This document shows positions 33,309-44,882 of a stretch of DNA of 64,000 nucleotides, piece after piece; within the stretch, counting starts at the first letter, position 1; each line of letters opens with the position of its first letter. Both the position numbers and the translations under genes were made by a program. The notes under the pieces are model-generated. The model was given only the letters and a program-made list of their open reading frames with translations. It was not told the origin of the DNA and searched no databases. Source of the stretch: Roridomyces roridus (Eukaryota; Basidiomycota; Agaricomycetes; Agaricales; Mycenaceae); assembly GCA_029378245.1 (NCBI GenBank), contig JARKIF010000006.1, positions 310,001-374,000 on the forward strand. Direction: 5' to 3'.

Positions 33309-35018
33309 TCATATCTGACGAGCAACCTCCCAGTGTGCTGCTGCGCTAGGACCTGCCAAGGACTCAGCAACTCCTCCATCCTTGTTGATGGATTCCGCCT
33401 TTTCTGTCGTCAAGCTCATCCCAACCGTGTTTTCACCGGAATTGAGGCTTGAATTCTCGGAATGTCCGAGATAATTTGACTCGGCTCCATGATTTGATTC
33501 GACGGTGAGATCGACAAAAGTTGACAGACAGACAGACACTGGGACGTGTGTAGTCTGCTGAGTCGAAGAGGACTCAGGTGCCGCGCGATGAGCTCTGAGC
33601 GCGCGGAGCGCGCGGACAAAGGACTGTAGGTAACGGTTTCATCATGCAATGTTAATGCAGAGAGCAAAATTGCGGTACCGGGTCTGTTGCAGCAATCATG
33701 CTGTATACGAGGGGGCGCGTGGAGTATACCATGAGACCTTTCGGTCAAAACTTGTGTGTTAGAGGTCATACACCGGGGGGAACGAAATAAATGCACCAGG
33801 GAGAGCTGGTGGCCCACTCTGAGGAGAAAAGGTGAGCTTCATTCTCGTAGCGGGTGGCATTACTCACGGGAACAGGTTCCGCTTGCTCTTTCAGTTGGTA
33901 AACCGAGAGTACCGAGGCCAAAATGTTCATCACACACGATACCAATGGATATATTCCTATGGTGGTCAAATCAGTTCATGGCCGGCCCGGCACGAGTTGG
34001 AGTGACTTGCCAATCCGCAAGATGATTCCTCGCAGCCTGACGATCGTTAACCGCGTATTGCTCCGTGTCTGCGATTCCGAATCTGTGGAGCGCCTTGCAA
34101 CTGTGCCGATGGACTCGAACTATGTGAATGAATGGTAGTAGGTGCCGAGCAAACACAACGCACAATGAATGGCAGCAAAAACACAACAACAACCAAGAAC
34201 ACGCCCAGCTCCGCCGCCGCCAGAAGGAGCATCCAGAACATCTGGGTTCCGATTGCCCATCGGAGCATCTCGTTTTCATTTTCGTTGTTATACCAACACT
34301 GGTGATTGTTTGTGTCTGCTCTGCCAACAACATGAGTGAGGGGCGAGACAGTGAAATGGGAAGGATGAGTAACCCAAGGCGCCCAGAGGCATAGGCACTG
34401 CCGAGGCATGCACCGCTGAGAAGGAGTGATCCGATGATGTAGTATTTCTCCATCCTTCTGCCATTCACATTGTACACCAGCACCAGCCTATGTAACACGG
34501 TCAACACCGGATAAGTATTCTGAGTAATATGTGTACCCACATCAGGTTCAAGGCGACACAGAAGAAAATTGACGCAGAGAATAGGAGATTGAACTGTGAT
34601 CAACTGGAATCAGTAACTGATGACAGAGATGTCATCGACGAACATTGAGTAAGAATGCCAATAGCGAACATTGCCAGCCAGGGAATACATACAGTAGATC
34701 GACAGGCCCCAACATGCCAAAGATGACACTGAAGCAAATCAGTTACATAGTCCAAGTTTTGATGGGATGAGAATTTCATACTGGGACACCAAAGCATACA
34801 CCAAAAGCCGAAAACTGACTCGGTCCAGATGTGTCCGGGCTGAACGGAAGAAGGCTAGATAGCCGCATGCAACCAGTACGGCCACGCTAAGAGCGATCCC
34901 AGAGATGGTCACACCAAGTATGACCTTGCCACTGTGAAGATTATTCCATAAAATCTTCGCCACGAGCACGGGATGACACTCGGATGACTCACTAGATACC
35001 CAGCTGCGGATTTGACAT
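33309..35018 (-). CDS. GPCR-like seven-helix protein (cAMP/glucose-receptor-like type)
   Basis: The ATG at 35018 was chosen because splicing gives MSNPQLGIY-GKVILGVTIS, in phase with helix 1, ISGIALSVAVLVACGYLAFF. Next come THLDRVSFRLLVYALVSHVI (helix 2), FNLLFSASIFFCVALNLMW (helix 3), RRMEKYYIIGSLLLSGACLG (helix 4), AIGTQMFWMLLLAAAELGVF with VVVVFLLPFIVRCVC (helix 5), RLRGIILRI-GIYPLVSCVM (helix 6) and NILASVLSVY. The tail TVESNHGAESNYLGHSENSS is Ser-rich and ends EVARQI-stop. HLDRVSFRLLVYAL and RRMEKYYIIG are typical of basidiomycete GPCR-like proteins. The intron before helix 6 begins GC (GCAAGT). Exon joins after helix 6 are uncertain. Confidence 0.7.
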
Positions 35019-37119
35019 AGGTTTGACAAGGTTCCGTTCCTTTGCCTGTGGAAGATGGAAGTGGGAGGTGGTAAAGGATGAATGAGGGTGGAGATGTCAT
35101 ATCTGCGTAAGTCCTTCTGATTCACAGGGCCGTCCGGCGCCGCCAACCGTGCCTGGCTGGGCGGAGCAGCTCTTGGCAACAAGAACATTCTTGCAGGAGA
35201 AGCTTTGGTTCTGGTGGTGGAAACGGAGTACTCGAGCAACCAGTACATATGTATGACGGCGATCACTGCGCCAAGGCTGCAATTCAAAGCGGGGAATACG
35301 GAAGGGTGTCGGTGACGTACAAGCTATATTCATTGTGACAGCCAACTCGGTTTCATCCCATTCGGTTGCAGAGTGAAGCCCTGTGAAGACAATTGCATTG
35401 CGCTATAGCTGATCGCCGTCTGACCTTTTCGGCGCTTCTCGCCGTGTTGCTATGGTTGATTCTGCGACACATGTCTACCCTGCGCCACAATGTACTTGGT
35501 ACCTGTTTGCGGAATGGACTCACTTTGTCGTCAGCTGCAGACTGGCTCTTCGCCGTCACGCCAGCGACAGTGACTGGCGAGTCGCAAATCAATCCGAGTA
35601 TGAAAAGCGGATTCAAACACGAACGCTCCACTTTGGCAAGCTCATCCCCTTGATGAGCTCCTTGGTGATTACGAAGAGGGGAAAGGTCGCTACGTCCTCA
35701 GGGAAAGCCAGATGCTGCTGCTATGAGTGAGGTAGCTGCCCGCGTGACTTGTACACCCCGGTCATCCCTCTCCGAACACTGATGCCAAGCAGGATAGGAT
35801 AGGATAGGATAAATTACACGGCACGGTCCGCTTATCGAACGCCGGTTTCCTGGGATTATCCCAGTGTACAAAGCAAGTCATATACACCTTTGTCCCAGGA
35901 CCTCCCTCCGCACTCTAAGCCCTAAGCGCAGACCCCATGAGAAGACCCATGCCCCACGGTAGAACCTAGACCACGAAAAAAGGCAAGTTAGTCACTTTCA
36001 ACTGGAGTCACTCTCTTCGAGGAGATATGGGATAAACCTTACAGGTGAGGGACAACGTAGAAGGTGGCATGGTCTCTTGTGTTGTCCGTTCAATTCATGA
36101 AGTTTATCCCAGGAGTTGACTTCTGCATCCATCGAAGTGCAGTTTTTTTGGACATATGTACGATGTTTCTCCACGCTCGTCTCATGAGTAGGTAATGTGG
36201 AGAAATTCAATGTCACGGTGGTTTCTTGCTGCTATGAGAACATGTCCAACCCACTACTGGTTTGATCTGTCCAGCGGCGGGAGTTTCAAGAGACTATGCG
36301 AGCAAGAGCAGAAAGTGTCAAATTCGAAGTGGTGTGATTCCGGTTTCTGTGAGGAGAAACCCACGACAGAAGAGTGGGAATGGAGCTTGAGAGACTGTCG
36401 CAAAAAGCCATCCCGTATCAAGCAAAGTTCCTTCATTTGGGCATCCTCACTGCCATGCGGCAATAAGTACAGCCACGGACGAGGTGAGACCCACGAGAAG
36501 AATTTGAACTACTTGGGGATTGAATAACCGATGATCGGCTGGTTAAGTCCTCGATTTCCATACTTTGGCACGCAGAATGTCGCGGTACTTGCTTAATTTT
36601 TTTGAGAACACGATAGGGTAGTAAGGAACGTTGCATAATAATTGAATCGTGATGGAAGGAATGGTCTGGACCCCACTTTCGCGTTTCACGTTGAAGCGAG
36701 CGGAGCACTTGCCGCCGCGCACAGCAACTTGACGTAATATCGACGTGGCAGCAGGGAATAGGATGGCTACGCCCCGTTAGTCGTCGTTTGTAGGAGTGGG
36801 TGAGGAGCCAGAGTGAGGCCGCTGAGTGTGCTTTCTAGCAGTGGAACACAGCTCTGTCGTTGTGGTATGGTTGCAGCAGCCACAGCGCCAGACGGACAGG
36901 TGTACGCAGGAGTTTCAAGCGGCCGGTGAATCGTATTCGCAGTCTCTCGCGCTCAACGGAAGGAGGTTTCGCCGCTCTGGTTGTTTGTGGCGCCAGGGCA
37001 CACTAGTTTCGGAGCAAGGGCGACTTCTCGTGAGCATAGGCAAGATTTAAGGACTTTGACGACGATTTGGAGGCGGATGATAGGAATCAATGGTGGTGGT
37101 TGGAGTGACCCAAACGCCC
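35019..37119. other. Intergenic stretch
   Basis: No gene was recognised with confidence. The pentamer AGGAT is repeated four times at 35791-35810. On the minus strand at about 36430-36530 a hydrophobic frame VVQILLVGLTSSVAVLIAAW ends at a good splice donor and may be a helix of a decayed membrane protein; adjoining exons could not be fixed. Confidence 0.45.
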
Positions 37120-37656
37120 ACCGGTGATTATTGCATGTGAACTTAGATCCCGAATTTAGGGGTCTCGAAAATTTTGTCGGGACTTTGGTCCCCACCGCCG
37201 ACAGAAATCTTGTCGGGATTCTGGCTCTGAGTTCAACCTAAATCTCTCGATGTCGGGACCCCGGATCAGAGTTCAATATGTCAAAATCAAGCCAAAATCA
37301 CCAAAAAATCGCCAAAAAAATCCCTGAGCGCTCTTCCGGCCGGTTTCAACACGAAATTCTTTGATAGCCTCCGAGCCGTGGCGTGGGAGCTGGAGCCACA
37401 GGCTCGAATCTCGATGATGGACGATTGATGGACGAACAATGGGCTAATGGTTACTGTGCAGTCGTGCCGCTGCAGTGCCGATGTCGGGACTTTGCATTAG
37501 ACTGGAGTGTCAAGCAACTGACCATTGTCGGGACTTTGGATCAGGGTTCACCGGCCGCCGGACCCCCTTTGTCGGGACTCTGGCCCATAGTTCGACGGGC
37601 CATCCGGGCAATTTTGTCGGGACTCAGGATCTAAGTTCACACAGCATAATCACCGG
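37120..37656. mobile_element. Non-autonomous element with about 33-bp inverted ends and seven internal iterons
   Basis: The left end (from about 37121) reads CCGGTGATTATTGCATGTG then AACTTAGATCC. The reverse complement of the right end (to about 37655) reads CCGGTGATTATGCTGTGTG then AACTTAGATCC. Seven same-strand copies of TGTCGGGA-C, most followed by a GGATC-like and a GTTCA word, lie in two groups (about 37157-37280 and 37485-37640). The spacer between them is non-coding. No clear target duplication was found because the ends sit inside ACCGGT palindromes. The whole is about 0.54 kb and ends just before the transcription-factor gene's 3' end. Confidence 0.6.
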
Positions 37657-37710
37657 TCCTTGCCAAGCAAATCCAGAAAACAAAAAGATAGACATACACA
37701 GATCCACTCG

Positions 37711-39968
37711 TCATAAATCCATAACGTTGGGCAACGCCCGCTGCAGGGTCATATTCTGCTGTCGGATAGCGACCGCCATAGCCGGCAAATCATGCATCGT
37801 CTCCTTCACAGCCTCCCCATGAGTCTTCATACACCCCTCGACAGTGTGCACGACCATCCTCCAGCAGATCTGACATATATCCCAGGTTGAGCCAGCGGCA
37901 GAGAAGACGAACAAAATACTCACCGACAAAATCGGATCCAAAAAATCACAATCCTCCTTACTAAACCCACTCGACATACTAATAATCTCCAAAATCGCCT
38001 CATGCTTCCTCCGCTGAAGCTCCGACTGTTCGGCAGCGAACAGCGCCAGCAACTCCGCGAGCGCCGTAAGCGTGATTATGGCGCACACCTTGAGACTGAG
38101 GAGTAGCGTACGAAGGTTGGGGAAAAAGGCGAGTTTGATGAGCGTGACGCTGATTAGACTTCGATGGCCGTCGAGCAGCTCGACTAGGTGCCAGTAGTTG
38201 TTTTGCCATTTCGAGATTGCTGCTTCGTCTGGAGGAATTTTGAGCAAAATCTAAGAGAGAGAGAAGGAGGAAGCCCACCCATAGAACCTTGCGACCACTC
38301 ATTCACAAGCCGCTTCGCATCCCAGAGCAACAACGCACTCTTGGCACGCACGAAATTAATTTCCACGCGCGAATTTGGCGCATCCTGTACAAAACAATCA
38401 AACACAAGCGGACTCGCCATGGGACAACCCACTATAAGTTTTCTAAACGCCTGATCCAACCTCGGATCGAGAACCCTTGGCACCCCCAAAAGGAGATTGA
38501 ACGCAATATCCAAGTAAACCCCCTGCGAAAGCGTAGCCTGAACCTCCGCCTCGGGGTTCGGTGGCGTGATCTTGAATCCCGTATGTCCCGCCTCCTCCGC
38601 ACTGGGCGGCATCAACACGAGCTTGTGCACATTGTGATCGACGGCCATTTCGTGCCCTTTGATGAGTATCTCCCGCGCCCTCGCCAAATCACCCTTGTTG
38701 GAAAAGTAAATCGCGAGGAGGTTGCAGGTTTGGACGTACGCCTAGGTTGAGATCAACACAAAAGCCTAAAGGTAGGAGAACGATACGAACAGTCGGACAT
38801 GCCATTTGGCCAAAGGTGGTGAGGGAGATGAGGACGAGGTTCGTTTGCTCGACTTCGCCGGGGCTTCGTCCGGGGAGGTTGAGCCAAGTGTTGTTGTGCA
38901 AGTGTCGCGCGAGCATGTAACCGGTGAGCTGGCAGACGTAGATGAGAATGGGATGGATGACGTTGGGGGTGGCGACGCCTTTGGAGATGGCTTCCAGACG
39001 ATGTGCGGGGAGGTTGAGACCGTGCTGGATGCGGTGGAGGAGGAAGAGCTGGCGGCTTTGAGAGGGGTGAGCGAGTAGTTGGAAGAGATAGAAAGAGCGC
39101 ACATTTGGTAGAGTTCGTCATCAGGATTAGGATCGGGAACCTGGAAGAAGGGAGTGGGCTCTATGGGCCACGGAGCACCGGCAAAGTCGACGAGCGCCTT
39201 CTCGATCGAGTCCTGACTGGGAGCTTTGTCGCTCACACGATCCAAGAAGATGTCTCGTCTGAAATCGTCAACGGACTGGAATATGATAGGGAAGAGCTCG
39301 TACGCTTGTATGAGCTCGGGAACATCAACGAAACTCGTTGGTTGCGCTGGGAGCAGCTCGCGGGTGGTGAATGGACTGGGTGACGAGATGTCGTCGTCGA
39401 TGACCTGGATTTGGGGGAGATTGGATGTGTCGACGGGGATGGTGACATAGACAGGCGAAGAATCGTTGGAGGAGCCAGATTCGGGCGAGTTGTTGCGATA
39501 CAAGGCTGGTCCGCGATAGTTTTCTGGGGGGGTCGGATTCTCGAGATCAACGAGCATCCCATCTGGATACTCGCACTTCAGTTTCTTCCGACTGGTGGCA
39601 CATGTGCGACAGGGTAGTTTTCCGTCGCATTTCTACTCTCTCCCGGTCAGCCCATACTCCGTGTATGGAGTGTATTACGGACGCACCTTCTTTTTCCGTC
39701 TGCGAAGCATGAGCACCGCAGAGATGACGGAGTATAACAACCGCACCTGCATGCCAGACAAGCAGCCCCCTTTCGCAGCTCAGACCCCACGGCGGGCTCC
39801 TTGGAGTCGTATCGACACTCCCCGTTGGTCGGGGTACACGAATGGCAGGGTGTGAGACCGTCGCAACGCTGTGGGGGTCGTCAGCGGACGCTAGAGCTTA
39901 GCTCACCAGGCTCACCATCTTCCTGCTCTTGCAGCGGGAGCATGTCGGTGTCTTGTACTTGCTGTCCA
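37711..39968 (-). CDS. Transcription factor with two successive Zn2Cys6 binuclear clusters
   Basis: The ATG at 39968 opens MDSKYKTPTCSRCKSRKM. After an intron comes RCDGLTPCHSCTPTNGECRY, a complete first cluster (C-x2-C-x6-C-x5-C-x2-C-x7-C). Then ACLACR-RKKK-KCDGKLPCR and TCATSRKKLKCEY follow across two more introns, a second complete cluster (C-x2-C-x6-C-x5-C-x2-C-x8-C). The Ser/Pro-rich linker leads to a regulatory region with HRLEAISKGVATPNVIHPIL, YMLARHLHNNTWLNLPGRSP and MACPTV, the layout of fungal Zn2Cys6 middle homology regions. The protein ends RALPNVMDL-stop. Most family members have one cluster at the N-terminus. A CTTTATAAG box lies at 40049-40057. Targets are unknown; the two glyoxal oxidases are its neighbours. 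Confidence 0.82.
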
Positions 39969-40412
39969 TCGAGGATGGTGGTGGAAAGAGAGAGAGAGAG
40001 CGTGTCTTGACTCTTACCAAGCGAAGTGATCGGCAATTTTGACGATTGCTTATAAAGCAGCCTTATTTACATAATTCACAACATTTTCTGTGCATCGAAT
40101 CCAAATCGAATCTGTGCATTCGTACCATATCGCAGTGAGGGATCCGATCTCATTCCACCTTGACAATATGCTAAGGTCAAAGTCCGGAGAACTTTTGAGG
40201 CCGCCTGGCCGACGCGCACGCGACTCGAGCATCCTGAACTGGCACTTTGGTATTCACTTGGAACAATTCAAAGTACTGTTGATTTTTCCCAACTTCAATT
40301 CAGTACCCTGCTCAAGCCATACATACTCTGGGCATAAATAAAAGTAACACACCAAGAAGCACACCCCACACCCCACATCCCACATCCCACACTCCTCCAA
40401 CTCCAATCAGAT

Positions 40413-42399
40413 TCAAAGACTATTAAAAGTTACCTTCGACCCCTGCGCCGCCCTCGGAGGATTCCCCCCATCCCCAACCATAACCTGCACACCCTGACTC
40501 CACACCCCATCCACCACCAGGAAGAGCCACGCCGGTCCCGGTGGGTAGATATTGTTGTTCGGCGGGGTGGTGATCTCGAGGACGTTGCCGAGGAGTGTGT
40601 GTTGGAGGACGACGAGGCGTGAGTTGGAGTGTTGGGCGTGCGTGACGTAGCCTAGGTCCATGAGGGAGACTATGTGGAATCATGAGAACGGGGTAGGTAG
40701 AGACAAAGAGAAAAGACCCACCCTGAACATCCCCACTCGACAACCCCGCGGGAATGCTAACCGTCAACCTAACCTTCTGGTTAAACGCAACCTGCGTCGG
40801 CGCACTGCGAATGGCGGGGCGCGGCGAACCGTTGGTGATGAAGTCAGGATTGAGGTATTGGACCCTGAATTCCGTCGGGAAGGAGAGGTTCGTAGGCGGC
40901 TCGACGACAGCGGGGTGCGGGTTCGAGCCTGCGACCATTATATTCCTTCATTCAAGGTTCAATATTCAAGGAAAGAAAGGAGGGCAAGGGGAAGTAGGAT
41001 GACACACCCAAGAGCAGTTATCGACGCCGATGAATGATACATCCGCGGAATACCGCTGGTCGGAATGCCCTCCTGTGTGATCCTCTGCCCGGATTGGAAC
41101 TGTGTGCCGGTGCGGTAGAGCATACCCCGTTCAGCGGGGTTCGCAGAGTTTGAACCAGTGGCGTTGGATCCGCCGACGCTCGGGTATCCCGAGTATCTGC
41201 ATGATCGTCAGTCACTTACTCGTGAGGGTAAGCAGACGGAGATTCACCCAGTATGCGCCCCGTTAATGAGCAAAACATCTCCACTCGGCAACATCACACT
41301 CTCCATCAAGATCCTCTGTTCCGGCATCGTCTCAACCTCCCAGCCCTTCTTCACGCCGTCCGCCGTCAACGTAATTCTCGAGCATTGGTCCGTAGCGGGG
41401 TCGAGCGTCGATAGGTTGGCGGCGGGGATACGGTCGTCTGCGGCAGAGCCCCCGCACACCAGGACGGTGGGTTCGTACAGCGGCGGGATGAGAGGCAGGA
41501 GTTGGCCTGTACCGTCGAAAGGGTTGGCTACGCGTACGCCGTTGGGGATGTCCGGAAGTCGCATGAGTTCGGTGTTGGTTTCGACATCGTATATCATCGA
41601 GATGTTGTTTGCAATGACGAAAACGTGGCCCGAAGGGAGTACGAAGGATCTAAAAAACGTGAGAAATTGTAAACGAGATAGAGCACAAAATATTCACCGC
41701 GGGAACAGACTAACAGGCTCGGCATCCACCAAGAATTGACTGGGCCTCACAGTCCCCGCCTCACCAGGTCGACTAGGGAAGAACTCGATGCTATTCTCCG
41801 TCGTCGGCCCTGTGTTGTAGAACGTATTGGTGTTGCTGCCGCCGATGATCATCAAGCTGCCGTCGGGGATGCGCAATCCCGTGGGATACCACCTGGTCAC
41901 CGCCAGATGGATGTTCGCAGGGTCTTCAAACACTGTGCAGCCGGCGCCGCTGCCGTCGGGCGAGGTGCAAGGCCCGAAGAGGCGGATGCCCATGCGTCCG
42001 TCGGCAGGAGGTTGGCCAGGGTCTTCGAGTGGCTGGCCAGCGACGGAGACGAGGGTACCGTTGCTGATAAATGCACCCCCAGCACTTATAGAAACATGTT
42101 ATTATATCTCGTTCAAGTAGAAGATACGATTCTCACCAGAAAGTATCCGTGATAGTATCAAGTGGTGTAGCCGTGTTGTTCTCCAAATGCCAGAGTGCAG
42201 CCCAGGCTTTCTCGCCGTTGGGGAGAAGGAGAGGGTTCCCATCCGCCCTGTCGTATTGAAGCATCAACGTCGGAGATAGCGTGATGAGTTCGACGGGGAT
42301 GACGCCCGAGGTCCCGTTCTGCACAAAAGTCCATTCGATGGTGCGTTGCGCGGTGACGGCCCCAAGGAGGAGCAGGGGCGTTAGCAGTAGTGAGAGCAT
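40413..42399 (-). CDS. Glyoxal oxidase (copper radical oxidase, AA5_1), paralogue 2
   Basis: The ATG at 42399 gives the signal peptide MLSLLLTPLLLLGAVTAQ; a TATA box (TTTATA on plus, 42435-42440) lies about 38 bp upstream. The active-site Cys is kept: exon 1 ends GATACTTTCTG and the next exon begins T-GCTGGGGG, so the TGT codon is split by an intron (about 42083-42138). Further motifs are VTRWYPTGLRIPDGSLMIIG, YEPTVLVCGGSAADDRIPAA, IPRMYHSSASITALG (Tyr-His ligands) and DLGYVTHAQHSNSRLV (His). The protein ends GSKVTFNSL-stop, and the C-terminal domain has PAWLFLVVDGVWSQGVQVMV. It closely resembles paralogue 1, sharing gene layout and most intron positions. Secreted H2O2-producing aldehyde oxidase. 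No lesion was seen. Confidence 0.9.
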
Positions 42400-43618
42400 G
42401 GTAGGCGAGATGGTGAGAGTACGGTAGGCCTGGATTTATACTGCCGGAGTGCGCGATTCTCAACGACGGGAGAGTTGGCGGAGTTAGCCCAAGAAAGTGA
42501 CCCAGGAACGGAAAATAACGCGGATATTTCCACGTGAGGAGGGTTTGGATTGGTTGTGGTAAGCGTGAGGAGACCATTGGATGGCGGAAAGGAGAAAAGC
42601 GTGTTGGCGACGACGATCCGGGTCCGGGCACAGCGAGTAGCCGTGGCCAAGATTCTGCTTATTTTTGAGCGTCGTACACCGGAGTGCATGGCCTGAGGTG
42701 TACAGAGTCGCTGAGAGGTCACAGGAGGAGCTCGAGGCAACAGTGATGAGGCGACATGGTGGTAGGAGACAAGCCAGAAATGATATCAATCACTGACATG
42801 CGGATGAAAGATCCGCTCTCAAGCCGGTCTCGGCAAACTCTGTGAGACAAACTCGCCCCACACACGGCTCAGAGTGAGAAATTTACACGAAAAAGACTCA
42901 AAATGACCCAACACCGTCCCAAGCATGCAGCTCGGCGTCAGCGGAGTCGGATCGAAGTTTCAATTGATCCGGATAAAAAAAGATGCACTCGAACTCACGA
43001 CACTGTACCACGTTCTACTTAGACCCACGCGTGCGCAGCCGCACCTGTCGGTGAGCTAGTCGGACCCGCCGACGGAATCACTCACTGCGATCCTTCCTTG
43101 GCCACCGGAAACTCCAAACTGTAACTGTAATTAAACGTTTGGGCTCGGGGTCCAGACCGCCGTGGGATTGCAATTGAGGATCCAACCGGTTGTAAATTTG
43201 CAATTGCTTACATTAGAAGGTTTTGAGGAGAATCTCAATATACTCAACATCGTCCATCCAAGGGACTCTTCACAAGAATTTCCTCAACCACAGAGACTCA
43301 CCGAAGTCAAGGAAGAAAAGATTGATTGATTCCATTGCTTTGCTTGCTTTTACTTTGCTTTACATACCCGCACTTCGCGGAAGGCACCAACGGAGCCGGG
43401 CGAGTAAATTCTAAAGCATCCAATGTGACATCAAGTTTCTTTCAATTCGATTCAATCTAAAATCTACATCGTGAAGGGTAGTAAGTACATACATACAACA
43501 AAGGTTGGGTAGGTTGTTTGGCTAGGTACGTAGAAATTGTTCATTCTGTTGCGTTTTGTCGTCAAATCATGGCAAGTTAGTCCGTCAAAAAAAGTGTGAG
43601 TCCGAAATCGCCCGGTCC
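42400..43618. other. Intergenic stretch
   Basis: It holds the promoter of glyoxal oxidase 2 at its left end and otherwise no recognised gene or repeat. Several AT-rich CTTTG/CTTTA words lie near 43335-43370. Confidence 0.5.
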
Positions 43619-44882
43619 TCAGATAGGGCTCTTGAACACAACCCTCCCAACCATCCTCCCATCGCTCTCGTTGCTATTCTCAAGAGCAATCCCAACAACC
43701 CTCGTCCGGCCATCCAACCAATCGACCCTCCTCACACCAGCTTCCCAACCCCCGCCCTGTTGTACACACCTCCGTTCATACGTCCGTGCAACCCTGCGCT
43801 GCGTCCGACTCCTGGGGCCCAGCGAAGCCCATTCAGCATCCGTCGCGCGTTCATTGAGCGTATTGTACAACGCATGCAGGACGTCTCGGTTCGTTATCGG
43901 AATCGCCTTACGCGCCAGTGGTCGACGCCGTCTCGGCGGAGAAGACAAAACACCCGCCGATGCCGATGCCGACCGTACAACGACAGTCCAAGGCAATACA
44001 GCCGAGATGAGCGTCAGCGATTCATAGCAAGGCGGGTCCGTCGCAGGTTCGTCTAGCATCTCGGGCGGGATAGCTATCGCCCCCTTCTTCCCACGTCCCA
44101 GAATCGTGCGAGCACAAGGCGGGAGTGAGACGTCGTACGATATCGGTGCGTGCTCAAGGTGCGTGTAGGCAAAGAGAGGGTGGAGGCTGAATGAAGTCGG
44201 ATCGTGTGGCGGTGTGGGTTCTGGCTCGAATTCTGTGATTATTGGTACGCGAAGGCGCAGTGAAGGAGAAGGCGTGTGGAATGGGATAGGCGAGCTGGGA
44301 CGTGATGGAGGTGGAGGGATCGCAAACGACACGTGCAATTCTGAATAAAGGTGTTCGTTTCAGGGAATTAATGAATCAATTTTAAACACGCACCATGCGA
44401 AACAGGACGCGTCGAGGCACTCGAATTCCAGCTCGAAGTCTGCTTCAGCGCAGGACGAAGAGGTTTCACCACTTTTCTGGCAGGAGGAGGAAGGGGAGGC
44501 GAACAGGAGGACGAAGCAGCCGTGTCACAGCTTTTCCGCGGTGGAGGAGAATCGAGACTCATCCTCGACGAGCTTGCGACAGAGTCAGAGTGAGAATGCG
44601 AGCTGCTACTCGACTCTTCGGAGTCGCCAGACAAGTCTACTCGGCATCATCAAGAACCATCACGCCAAACGTTGCAAGTAGAAACGCACCAGTCTGAGAC
44701 CCTTGTCCATGATGGAGATTGAAGAGCGGGACGTGTACGGGCTGCTTTCTTGCCGACTCATCATCCTTCTTCGGCTTACGCGACGCAGGCTTGTACAGCG
44801 CGTTAAACCGACGGAGGAGCATCGTCGCAGCAGCAGGGCGCGAAGTCGAAGGGGAAGCCGAGGTCTGTTTTGGTGAGAGCAT
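43619..44882 (-). CDS. DUF6699-domain protein with long disordered N-terminal half
   Basis: The first ATG in frame (44882) gives MLSPKQTSASPSTSRPAAAT, then a basic LLRRFNALYKPASRKPKK. A second exon is low-complexity Ser/Pro (GDSEESSSSSHSHSDSVASS, PPPRKS). The last exon holds the domain: SLHPLFAYTHLEHAPISYDV, ILPWTVVV-like strand (SAVLPWTVVVRSASAS), ITNRDVLHALYNTLNERATD, RVARTYERRC and GVRRVDWLDGRTRVVGIALE, ending VFKSPI-stop. LHPLL..YDV, PW.I.V, VTV.DVL..LY..L and RRVD.L are typical DUF6699 landmarks of Agaricomycetes. No biochemical role is known. A TATATAAAAG sequence (about 44942-44951) lies about 60 bp upstream. Confidence 0.75.

Noticed and set aside
33660..33740. Extra exon joining the GPCR-like helix 7 region to the Ser-rich tail
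   Set aside because: Several GT-AG choices are possible and none gives a convincing helix, so the join is left open in the gene entry.
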